Below are positions 16,566-24,220 of a stretch of 64,000 nucleotides of DNA, piece after piece; the first letter of the stretch is position 1; each line of letters opens with the position of its first letter. The stretch is from Gordonia humi. GTDB taxonomy: Bacteria > Actinomycetota > Actinomycetes > Mycobacteriales > Mycobacteriaceae. The translations under genes and the position numbers were made by a program. The stretch spans positions 2,604,001 to 2,668,000 of the forward strand of contig NZ_JACIFP010000001.1 in assembly GCF_014197435.1 (NCBI RefSeq), given 5' to 3'. The notes below the pieces were generated by a model. That model was given only the letters and a program-made list of their open reading frames with translations, did no database searches and had not been told where the DNA came from.

Positions 16566-17471
16566 TTATCGGTCGTCGGTTAGAATGGGATGTTTACTTC
16601 CGCCGCCGAGAGATTCGACGAATCTCCGGGCCGCGGGATTCGACGGAACTGATTCTCGACACACCAGTGCGGTATGCCGCGTGGGTGTGACCGAGCCGGT
16701 GATCGCCAGGGCCACCACGGCGGCGTCGTGGACGATCGACTCCGGAACCACCGCCACCCCGAGGCCGTGCTCCACGAGACGCAGCAGCCGTGTCATGTCG
16801 CCGATCCGGAACGCGATGTCACGATCGATCGACGCCGCGTCGAACAGGGCGGCGACCACGGTCTGGAGCCCCACGCCCGCCTCGAAGTCGATGAACGGCC
16901 AGGCGGCGAGTTCGGCGAGACCGACGCCGTCGGCCGTTGCGAGCCGATGGTCGGGACCGACGACGGCGCACAGCGGCTCGGTGTAGGTGTGCAGCACGTG
17001 GACGCCCTGACCGACCGGCCGGTGATCGAGTGCGACGAACGCCGCGTCGAGTCCGCCGCCGCGGACCGCGTCCAAGAGTTCCACGGTGGTGGCCTCGCGG
17101 ACGCTGATCTGCACACCCGGGTGGTCGGCGTGGTAGTCGGCGAGTGCGCGGGGCAGGTCGATCGAGGTGAACGTCTGCACCGTGCCGACGTCGAGTGTTC
17201 CCGAGCCGAGGCCACGGAGGTCCGCGACGGCCTGCTGCGCGGCGCTCACCTCGGCGGTGATGGTCCGGGCGTGTCGCAACAGCAGCGAGCCCGCGGGAGT
17301 CAGAAGCACGCGCCGCGTCGTCCGCTCGAACAGGGCCACGCCGAGTTCGCTCTCGAGCGTTCGAATCGACGAGCTGAGTGCCGATTGCGACATGTGCAGC
17401 CGGCGCGATGCCCGGGTGAAGTGGCCTTCGTCGGCGACGACCAGGAACTGGGACAGCTGACGAAACTCCAT
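16566..17471 (-). CDS. LysR-family transcriptional regulator
   Basis: Regulator of 301 residues with an N-terminal winged helix-turn-helix (FLVVADEGHFTRASRRLHMSQ onwards, residues 9-60) and a C-terminal periplasmic-binding-like effector domain. It is divergent from the MFS gene at 17521 and codirectional with the FMO gene. Its target could be either or both. A TACGGT hexamer ends 6 bases before its ATG, so its message may be leaderless. The effector is unknown. Confidence 0.92.
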   Translation of the reverse strand: MEFRQLSQFLVVADEGHFTRASRRLHMSQSALSSSIRTLESELGVALFERTTRRVLLTPAGSLLLRHARTITAEVSAAQQAVADLRGLGSGTLDVGTVQTFTSIDLPRALADYHADHPGVQISVREATTVELLDAVRGGGLDAAFVALDHRPVGQGVHVLHTYTEPLCAVVGPDHRLATADGVGLAELAAWPFIDFEAGVGLQTVVAALFDAASIDRDIAFRIGDMTRLLRLVEHGLGVAVVPESIVHDAAVVALAITGSVTPTRHTALVCRESVPSNPAARRFVESLGGGSKHPILTDDR

Positions 17472-17477
17472 TCATCG

Positions 17478-17507
17478 ACCGTATCGCTTAATTGAATCGA
17501 ATATATA
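17478..17507. promoter_or_regulatory. lysR / MFS divergent promoter region
   Basis: On the minus strand TACGGT (17483-17478) serves the LysR start. On the plus strand TATATA (17502-17507) lies 13 bases before ATG 17521. Between them is an AT-rich stretch TTAATTGAATCGAAT, the natural place for LysR binding, although I see no exact dyad there. Confidence 0.45.
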
Positions 17508-17520
17508 CGTTGGACGGCTG

Positions 17521-18729
17521 ATGGGTCCGGCGGACAGCATGGTCGCCATGATCGAACAGACCACAGCGGCTCCCCGTACGCTCGACGGGCGTCTCGTCGC
17601 CGTGATGGCGCTGATCTCCGGGCTCGTCGTCGCGAACAGCTACTACGCGCAGCCGATCGTCGGGCTCATCGCCGATGACCTCGGCGCGTCGACGACGAGT
17701 GTGGGGCTGGTGGTGACCGCCAGTCAGGTCGGCTATGCGGTGGGACTGGCGCTGCTGGTTCCGCTCGGCGATCTCGTCGACCGGCGGCGGTTGCTGTGGT
17801 GGTTGATCGGCGCCACCGCGGTGTGCCTGGTCGTGATGGCCGCGGCGCCGACCTGGCAGGTGCTCGCATCCGCGGCGCTGCTCGTGGGCGTGGGATCGGT
17901 GGTCGGACAGATCGTCGTGCCGCTCGCGGCGTCGCTGGCGCAGGCCGACCGACGCGGCCGGGTGATCGGCAACGTGATGACCGGTCTGCTGTTGGGCATT
18001 CTGCTCTCGCGCGTCGTCGCGGGTCTGATCGCCGAGGTCGCCGGCTGGCGAGCGGTGTTCGTCACGGCGGTCGGACTCGTCCTGGTAGCGGCTCTGCTCG
18101 TCCGGACACTGCCGCGGACCGCGCCCGCGACCGATGTGTCCTATCGTGAGTTGCTCGCCTCGGTCGTTCGGCTGGTACGCGAGGAGCCGATTCTGCGGTG
18201 GCGGATGGCGTACGGGACGCTGACCTACGCGTCGTTCGGGGTGATGTGGACGAGCATCGGATTCCTGCTGGCGGGACCGGGGTACGAGTGGAGCGATGCC
18301 CGGATCGGACTGTTCACGCTGGTCGGCGTCGCCGGCGCGCTCGCGGCCAGGGGTGCGGGCAGGCTCGCCGACCGCGGACACGCGCGAGGGCAGACCGGTG
18401 TGCTGCTGGCCGTGACCGCGCTCAGTGCGATCCCGCTGGCGATGGGTGAGCACGGCGTCATCGCTCTGGCGATCGGCGTCGCGGCCTTGGACCTGGGAAT
18501 TCAAGGCACTCACATCACCAACCAGAGTGTCTTCTATCCGCTGCGGCCGGATGCGCGGAGCCGGTTGAACACCGCGTACATGACGTCGTACTTCGCCGCG
18601 GGATCGGTCGGATCCATCGCGTCGGTCTTCGTCTACGCCGAGTGGGGATGGACCGGGGTCTGCGTGCTCGGCGCGCTGTTCCCCGCGGTCGGGTTCGCCG
18701 CCTGGCTGGTCGAGTCGGTGCGCCGCTGA
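17521..18729 (+). CDS. MFS drug/metabolite exporter
   Basis: Major facilitator with about 12 membrane segments, 402 residues. The loop between helices 2 and 3 reads PLGDLVDRRRLLWW, the MFS motif A region, and helix 1 holds NSYYAQPIVGLIADDLG, typical of YnfM-like and related exporters. ATG 17521 is used, but ATG 17539 and 17548 are equally plausible. Divergent pairing with LysR suggests it is a regulated target. The substrate cannot be told; export of an amine or its oxide is only a guess from the FMO nearby. Confidence 0.88.
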   Translation: MGPADSMVAMIEQTTAAPRTLDGRLVAVMALISGLVVANSYYAQPIVGLIADDLGASTTSVGLVVTASQVGYAVGLALLVPLGDLVDRRRLLWWLIGATAVCLVVMAAAPTWQVLASAALLVGVGSVVGQIVVPLAASLAQADRRGRVIGNVMTGLLLGILLSRVVAGLIAEVAGWRAVFVTAVGLVLVAALLVRTLPRTAPATDVSYRELLASVVRLVREEPILRWRMAYGTLTYASFGVMWTSIGFLLAGPGYEWSDARIGLFTLVGVAGALAARGAGRLADRGHARGQTGVLLAVTALSAIPLAMGEHGVIALAIGVAALDLGIQGTHITNQSVFYPLRPDARSRLNTAYMTSYFAAGSVGSIASVFVYAEWGWTGVCVLGALFPAVGFAAWLVESVRR

Positions 18730-18842
18730 CCGTTCCCAACGGTGCCTCGACGGGGTGCGCTGGTGGCCGCATGGCGCTCGGCGGGATGTCGGTCGACCTC
18801 GCTGCGTGCCACTGTGGGTCGGGACCGGAACACGGTGACGGG

Positions 18843-18924
<82 letters not shown>

Positions 18925-18961
18925 CCGCACACGACCCGCGCGTGCATGAACACTGTACCGG

Positions 18962-18967
18962 TACGCT
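18962..18967 (+). promoter_or_regulatory. Putative leaderless -10 for the methyltransferase gene
   Basis: TACGCT ends 6 bases before GTG 18974, and no ribosome site lies between. Confidence 0.45.
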
Positions 18968-18973
18968 CGCTCC

Positions 18974-20476
18974 GTGACGGCATACCCTCTCGCTGACCCG
19001 GACCTCGTCGACGCCCTCGGTCGCGCGCTGCGCGCGGCCGACTACTCCTCCGCTGGAATCGACGGGTTGCTCGGTGATCAGGCCGGTGCCGCACTGGTGA
19101 ACGGGACGTGGTGGCCCGCCCTGCGCGCGACGCGTACCGCACCCGCCGAGAAGCGGCCGCTCGCCACTCTGGTCAGGCTCTTCCTTCTCGGTTCCACCGA
19201 GCCGGAGTCCGACGTCGGCGCCGCGTTCGACGGACTGTCGGTCGACGCACTGGTCGACGACGGAGTCCTCGCACGTGCCGACGGGGGCGTGCGCGCCCTC
19301 CTCGACATCCGGCCGCACGGCAGCGACGACGCCGACTACCTCGTCGTCGCCGACCAGGATGCGTCGATGCGGCCCGGCGCCGTCGCTCACGATCATGTCC
19401 TCGGTATCGGCGGTGCGTCGATGTCGTTGGCACAGGCCGTGATCCGCACGCCTGCGACGCGCGCGCTGGACCTCGGCACCGGATGCGGCGTCCAGGCACT
19501 GCACATGGACTCCCACTGCGGCGAGATCGTCGCGACCGATACGAATCCGCGGGCGCTAGCGCTCGCCGCGGCGACGGCTCGACTCAACGGCATGACGTGG
19601 GATCTACGCCGGGGCAGTCTGTACGAGCCCGTCGCCGGCGAGACGTTCGACCTCATCGTCTCCAATCCGCCGTTCGTCGTCGGCAGCGGATCACAGGACT
19701 ACATCTATCGTGACTCGGGGATCGTCGGCGACGGCGTGAGTCGGCAGCTCATCGAGAACGCCGCCGCTCACCTGAATCCGGGCGGCATCGCTCAGCTGCT
19801 CGCCAACTGGGTGGTGTACGACGAGGAGAACTGGGACGCGCGCGTCCGCTCCTGGGTCGAACAGAGCGGGCTCGACGCGTGGGTCGTGCAGCGTGAACTC
19901 GCCGATCCGATCAGCTACGTGTCCCTGTGGGTGTCGGATGCGGGGGAGTCGCCCGCCGATGCGGCCCGACGCGGTGCGGACTGGCTCGACTGGTTCGAGC
20001 GCGAGGGCATCGTCGGCGTCGGCATGGGATCGGTGACCCTCCGCAGACCCGCCGAGGATCGGCCCGCGGACATCGTGATCGAGGAGATCACCGCGGCCGG
20101 ACAGGAGGTCACGGGCTTCGAGGCGCAGGCCTGGTTCACGCGCCGAGACTTCTTGCGCGCCACGTCCGACGACGACCTGCTCGCCGCATCGCTGAGCACG
20201 TCACCGGTCTTCCTGGAGACGCAGTCGTTGCCCGGCGACGACGGATGGCAGCAGGTCGGAGCCTCTGTCACCCGTCCGGGCGGGCCCGGTGCGGTCCTGG
20301 GCGTCGACGAGGTCCTGACCGCACTGCTCGCGGGATGCCGCGGTCAGGTTCCGCTCCGGGGGCTGATCACGCTCCTCGCCGAATTCCACGGCGTCGACGC
20401 CGACGCGCTCGCAGACGCGGCGATGCCGAGCATCCGCGAAGCGATCGGGCGGGGGATCCTGTTCGTCGCCGAGTGA
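18974..20476 (+). CDS. Class I SAM-dependent methyltransferase with N- and C-terminal extensions
   Basis: Protein of 500 residues. The central Rossmann fold carries motif I LDLGTGCGVQALH (165-177), the acidic DTNPRALALA, and VSNPPF (229-234), the NPPF signature of HemK/PrmC-like N-methyltransferases. A 160-residue N-terminal and a 200-residue C-terminal domain are specific to an actinobacterial family; I recall them as domains of unknown function. The target (protein glutamine, RNA or small molecule) is not known. GTG 18974 is the start. It is transcribed away from tRNA-Leu and converges with the acyltransferase. Confidence 0.85.
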   Translation: MTAYPLADPDLVDALGRALRAADYSSAGIDGLLGDQAGAALVNGTWWPALRATRTAPAEKRPLATLVRLFLLGSTEPESDVGAAFDGLSVDALVDDGVLARADGGVRALLDIRPHGSDDADYLVVADQDASMRPGAVAHDHVLGIGGASMSLAQAVIRTPATRALDLGTGCGVQALHMDSHCGEIVATDTNPRALALAAATARLNGMTWDLRRGSLYEPVAGETFDLIVSNPPFVVGSGSQDYIYRDSGIVGDGVSRQLIENAAAHLNPGGIAQLLANWVVYDEENWDARVRSWVEQSGLDAWVVQRELADPISYVSLWVSDAGESPADAARRGADWLDWFEREGIVGVGMGSVTLRRPAEDRPADIVIEEITAAGQEVTGFEAQAWFTRRDFLRATSDDDLLAASLSTSPVFLETQSLPGDDGWQQVGASVTRPGGPGAVLGVDEVLTALLAGCRGQVPLRGLITLLAEFHGVDADALADAAMPSIREAIGRGILFVAE

Positions 20477-20509
20477 CCGATGGCGCTCGAGACGTCGGTC
20501 GGTCCGGTC

Positions 20510-21172
20510 TCAGCGTCGCGCATACTCGTCCACGTACTCGAGCCCGCCGAGGTCGCGGATCAACGCCATCAGCCGGTCGGTGCCCGTGCGGACATCGAAC
20601 GCGGGGCCGAGCAGTGCGGTCGCGGCGACGGGCGCGCCGATTCGGACTGTCACCCGGCCGGGAGTGATGCGGCGTGTGCCCGGCGGGTTCACCTCGGCGG
20701 TACCGTGCAGAGCTGCCGGGACCACCTGCACGCCGGGCACCCGGGCGGCGACCCGCAGCGCGCCGGTGTGTCCGCGGTGCAGCCGTCCGTCCGGCGACCT
20801 CGTTCCCTCGGGGTAGATGGCCCAGGCGCGGCCGCTCGCCAGGACGCGTTCGGCCGCGGCGAGCGCGGAGTCGTCGCCCGCGCGATCGACGGGGATCTGC
20901 CCGGTGCCGGTGAAGAAGGCGCGGGAGGCGAGTCCGCGCGCGCCGGCGCCGGCGAAGTACTCGGATTTGGCGAAGAACGACAGTCTGCGGCGCACCGCGA
21001 GCGGGAGCACGAGCGAGTCGATCTCCGCGAGATGGTTCGCGGCGACGACGACCGGGCCGCGTGCGGGCACGTTCTCTGCTCCGATCACGTCGAGATCGAC
21101 ACGTCGTCGAAGGGCCGGACCGAGCAGAACGTGCTTGCACAGCGGGTACAGCAGTCGAGGGGTGAGCGCCAC
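20510..21172 (-). CDS. PlsC-type 1-acylglycerol-3-phosphate acyltransferase
   Basis: Membrane-associated acyltransferase of 220 residues. The catalytic NHxxxxD motif is N46-H47-LAEI-D52 and the second motif is YPEGTRSPDG. It would transfer an acyl group to lysophosphatidate or a related lipid. I start it at GTG 21172, which has GGAGGA just upstream; the frame continues to an ATG at 21211, but that start lies inside a TetR-type operator. Divergent TetR at 21242 probably controls it. Another PlsC domain occurs in the gene at 55237. Confidence 0.87.
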   Translation of the reverse strand: MALTPRLLYPLCKHVLLGPALRRRVDLDVIGAENVPARGPVVVAANHLAEIDSLVLPLAVRRRLSFFAKSEYFAGAGARGLASRAFFTGTGQIPVDRAGDDSALAAAERVLASGRAWAIYPEGTRSPDGRLHRGHTGALRVAARVPGVQVVPAALHGTAEVNPPGTRRITPGRVTVRIGAPVAATALLGPAFDVRTGTDRLMALIRDLGGLEYVDEYARR

Positions 21173-21182
21173 AGGTCCTCCG

Positions 21183-21211
21183 ATGTCGAGTAGACAGTGT
21201 CTACTCGACAT
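21183..21211. promoter_or_regulatory. TetR operator O1, perfect palindrome
   Basis: Arms of 14 bp, ATGTCGAGTAGACA and its exact reverse complement, around G 21197. The core is TAGACAGTGTCTA. It lies between the divergent acyltransferase and TetR genes, 11 bases upstream of the acyltransferase start. Confidence 0.8.
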
Positions 21212-21226
21212 GATCGTAGACGCCGA

Positions 21227-21239
21227 TAGACACTGTCAA
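21227..21239. promoter_or_regulatory. TetR operator O2
   Basis: TAGACACTGTCAA repeats the O1 core TAGACA-N-TGTCTA with one change, 36 bases away centre to centre, and ends 2 bases before the TetR ATG. Binding here would block the regulator's own start. Confidence 0.7.
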
Positions 21240-21241
21240 CC

Positions 21242-21751
21242 ATGATCGATTCGACCCGTGACCGACTCGTCGCGGCAGGAGTGGAGATCGTCGACGCCAC
21301 CGGATTCCGTGACGTGGGCGTGCGCGCCGTCGCCGCTCGGACGGGCGTCTCGCACGGTGCTCCGCGCCGCTACTTTCCGACCCTCGACTCGCTCCTGGCC
21401 GCGATCGCGGCCGAGGGCGTCGCCGACCTCGACGCCGTGCTGACGCCCGCCATGACGCAGGGAATCGGCGAGACCGCAAGCGCCTATTGGCGTTTCGCGC
21501 GCGAACGGCCCGGCATGTTCGAGTTGATCTTCCGGCACGACCTGCTCGACGGCGCGGGCGGCGGCCTGCGCGCCACCACCGGCCGATGGTTCGCGTCGTT
21601 GACCGACGTGTTCGGCGACGCCGAGCGTGCCCTCGCCTGCTGGGCCGCCGTGCACGGACTGTGCGTGCTGGCGGCGACGTGGGCGGTGGACGCGGTCGGT
21701 GTCACGGTGGATGAATCGGTGGTACGGCGGACAGCGGAGAGCTTCGGCTGA
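21242..21751 (+). CDS. TetR-family repressor
   Basis: Regulator of 169 residues, short for the family. The N-terminal helix-turn-helix is GVRAVAARTGVSHGAPRRYF (about 26-45), followed by a helical ligand domain. Two matching inverted repeats in the 69-base gap to the acyltransferase start argue for autoregulation and control of that gene, which would make it a lipid-responsive switch. The ligand is unknown. Confidence 0.9.
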   Translation: MIDSTRDRLVAAGVEIVDATGFRDVGVRAVAARTGVSHGAPRRYFPTLDSLLAAIAAEGVADLDAVLTPAMTQGIGETASAYWRFARERPGMFELIFRHDLLDGAGGGLRATTGRWFASLTDVFGDAERALACWAAVHGLCVLAATWAVDAVGVTVDESVVRRTAESFG

Positions 21752-21853
21752 CCGCGGCCGAATCCTCAGACGACACGGCCGCGCGTCATCGTCGACCGTT
21801 TAGCGTCGGCGGCGCGCCGGTGTGTCGTTCCGCGGTGGCGGGCACCGCGGCGT

Positions 21854-23086
21854 TCAGCCGAACGCGGCGTCCAGCGCGGACGCCAGGTCGGCCCTCAGAT
21901 CGGCGACGTCCTCCAGTCCGACGGAGAAGCGCAGGTGGCCGTACTCGCGGAAGCCGTCGGGGTAGGCGGCCACACGAGGTCCTGTGGTGCCCACGTGCAC
22001 GATCAGCGACTCGTCGTGCCCGACCGACACCGCGGAGGTGATCACCCGCAGAGCCGAGACGAACCGATTCTGCAGATCCGGGTCGCCCTTGAGCGCGAAC
22101 GCCATGATGCCGCCGAAACCCGCTTCCGGTCCGTCGCCGCCGAACTGGCGGACCGCCGTCGCGTGCTGGGGGTGCGATTCGAGTCCCGGGTAGGCCACGT
22201 AGGCGATCCGCTCGTCGGCCTCGAGGAATCGCGCCAGCTCCAGCGCCGACGCCTGATGCTGTCGCAGGCGGAGCGGCAGTGTGACCGAACCTCGCATGAT
22301 CAGCCACGCGTTGAACGGGGAGATCACGCCTCCGACGTCGACCATCGCCTCCGAGCGGATCGGGTCGACCGCTTCGGCGTCGCCGATCACCGCGCCGCCC
22401 ATCGCGTCCCCGTGCCCGTTGATGTACTTGGTCAGTGAGTGCACGACGAGGTCGGCGCCGTGATCGAGCGGACGGAACAGCGGGGGAGGCGTGAACGTCG
22501 AGTCGACCATCAGCAGCGCGCCGCCCGCGTGCGCGATCTCGGCCAGTGCCGCGACATCGGCGACCTTCGTCGTCGGATTCGCGATGACCTCGGTGATCAC
22601 CAGCTTGGTGTTCGGACGCATCGCGGCGCGCACCGCGTCGAGGTCGGCGATGTCGACGAACGTCGCCTCGATCCCGTACTTGCGCGGCAGCAACGAGGTC
22701 CAGAGCTTGTAGGTGGCCTCGTATGTCGCGTCGGCGACGACCACGTGGTCGCCGACCGAGACGTGTCCGAAGAACACCGCGTGCAGCGCCGCAACGCCGG
22801 AGGCGAGGGCGACGGCGTCCGCGCCGTGCTCGAGCGCGGCCAACTTGTTCTGCAGAGCGATCTGATTGACACCGGTGTTGCGGGTGTACGTCAGATGCTC
22901 CGGATTCGACCAGTCCATGGTCGACGGATCCTCGGGCAGCCGATACGAGTTCGCCATGGTGATCGGCACCCGGATCGCCGAGCCCTCGGCGTCCGATCCC
23001 GGCGCGTGATTGCCGCCGTGCACGCTCCACGTCTGTTCGCCGACACTGTTCGGATCGCGTCGATCCGGTCGCTGCTGCTGCGTCAT
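21854..23086 (-). CDS. Cys/Met metabolism PLP enzyme (cystathionine gamma-lyase/synthase type)
   Basis: PLP-dependent enzyme of 410 residues. The cofactor lysine is K220 in HSLTKYINGHGD, and the tyrosine/arginine motif YTRNTGVNQ matches the family YxRxxxP-type site in modified form. Candidates are cystathionine gamma-lyase, methionine gamma-lyase or a synthase; the sequence alone does not decide. ATG 23086 is inside an ATGA overlap with the stop of the OpgC-like gene, so it is the third gene of a fadD-OpgC-lyase operon, an unexpected company for sulphur metabolism. Confidence 0.86.
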   Translation of the reverse strand: MTQQQRPDRRDPNSVGEQTWSVHGGNHAPGSDAEGSAIRVPITMANSYRLPEDPSTMDWSNPEHLTYTRNTGVNQIALQNKLAALEHGADAVALASGVAALHAVFFGHVSVGDHVVVADATYEATYKLWTSLLPRKYGIEATFVDIADLDAVRAAMRPNTKLVITEVIANPTTKVADVAALAEIAHAGGALLMVDSTFTPPPLFRPLDHGADLVVHSLTKYINGHGDAMGGAVIGDAEAVDPIRSEAMVDVGGVISPFNAWLIMRGSVTLPLRLRQHQASALELARFLEADERIAYVAYPGLESHPQHATAVRQFGGDGPEAGFGGIMAFALKGDPDLQNRFVSALRVITSAVSVGHDESLIVHVGTTGPRVAAYPDGFREYGHLRFSVGLEDVADLRADLASALDAAFG

Positions 23087-24213
23087 GACACCCTCTCTCG
23101 TCTGTCGAACCGTCGAGCCGACGCCGCCACCGCCCTCGCGGGCAGCCGATGCAGCTTGTCGATCCCGAACCTGACGCGGATCTCCGCCCACGCCCAGCAC
23201 ACCGCGAACACGACGACGGCGAGGCACATCGCCTGCCCGTTCGACCACGGGCGCGGCAGCACCATCGCCGGAACGGCGAGGAGACACACGGCCTGGATCA
23301 CGTACGCGTCGAGACTGCGGGCACCGGTCGACACCAGCGGGCGCAGCACATCGCGGCGAGTCCAGCGTAGGACTCGGACGAAACAGCCGTACAAGGTGGT
23401 CGCGACCAGGAACGCCACCACCAGGCGGACCGGGCCGAGCGTCACCTTGTCGACCAGCATGCCCGCATGCGGCAGCACGTCGGTCGAGCGCACCACGTCC
23501 TGCAGGGTGAACGCGGCGACGAGCGACACGGCGATCAGGACCGCGAGCGCGGCGTCGACCCGCTCGGGCACGCGCCAGGCCTCCCACTGCCAGCCGACCA
23601 CCAGTGCGAGCAGGAACAACGCCTGCCACGACGCCCAGTTCTGCACGTGGTACCAGTCCGGCGCCGAGCGGATCATCATCCACGATCCGGACGTCGTCAG
23701 GCTCACCGCGTACAGCACGAGCGACGACGCGGCCACCGCGAGCCACCAGCCGCGCACCAGCAGCGGGATCGCCACCGCGGAGAGGACCATCATGATCAGG
23801 TACAGCAGCAGGATGTTGCCGCCTCCGGGCAGATACCGCAGGGTGAGCGCCCACTCGATCTTGGTGCCGAGCGACGGCCGATAGGGCAGGACGGCGATGG
23901 CTCGGAAGTCCCGGCCGGACATCGTGGTCGACGCCCACACCGCGGCCAGCCCGATGACCGCCTGACACACGTAGAGCACGGCGATCCGGCGAGCCAGACG
24001 CGCCAGGCTGTACCGGATGGAGAAGCGATCGGTCCAGCGGTGGTGGACGATGCCGAGCACCAGACCGGACAGCAGGACGAACGCACTCATCCCGTCCATG
24101 TACGGAAAGGCGTGTGTCGGTTCGGCCAGCCGGGTGCCCGACGCGAAATGGAGGCTGACCATACTGAAGATGGCCAGCCCCCGGAGCGCGTCGATGGAGA
24201 GGTCGCGCCTCAC
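23083..24213 (-). CDS. OpgC-like membrane acyltransferase (acyltransferase-3 superfamily)
   Basis: Polytopic membrane protein of 376 residues with about ten transmembrane segments. It opens with RRDLSIDALRGLAIFSMVSLHF, where RxxxxDxLRG is the start typical of OpgC and acyltransferase-3 proteins, and the histidine in SLHF is the usual catalytic candidate. OpgC succinylates periplasmic glucans in proteobacteria; in actinobacteria the target, perhaps a cell-wall glycan or glycolipid, is unknown. GTG 24213 lies 7 bases after the FadD stop, and the gene overlaps the downstream lyase. Confidence 0.82.
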   Translation of the reverse strand: MRRDLSIDALRGLAIFSMVSLHFASGTRLAEPTHAFPYMDGMSAFVLLSGLVLGIVHHRWTDRFSIRYSLARLARRIAVLYVCQAVIGLAAVWASTTMSGRDFRAIAVLPYRPSLGTKIEWALTLRYLPGGGNILLLYLIMMVLSAVAIPLLVRGWWLAVAASSLVLYAVSLTTSGSWMMIRSAPDWYHVQNWASWQALFLLALVVGWQWEAWRVPERVDAALAVLIAVSLVAAFTLQDVVRSTDVLPHAGMLVDKVTLGPVRLVVAFLVATTLYGCFVRVLRWTRRDVLRPLVSTGARSLDAYVIQAVCLLAVPAMVLPRPWSNGQAMCLAVVVFAVCWAWAEIRVRFGIDKLHRLPARAVAASARRFDRRERVS

Positions 24214-24220
24214 AGATCGA

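Noticed and set aside
21173..21211. ATG 21211 as the start of the acyltransferase
   Set aside because: It lies within the TetR operator palindrome and lacks a ribosome site; GTG 21172 has GGAGGA.
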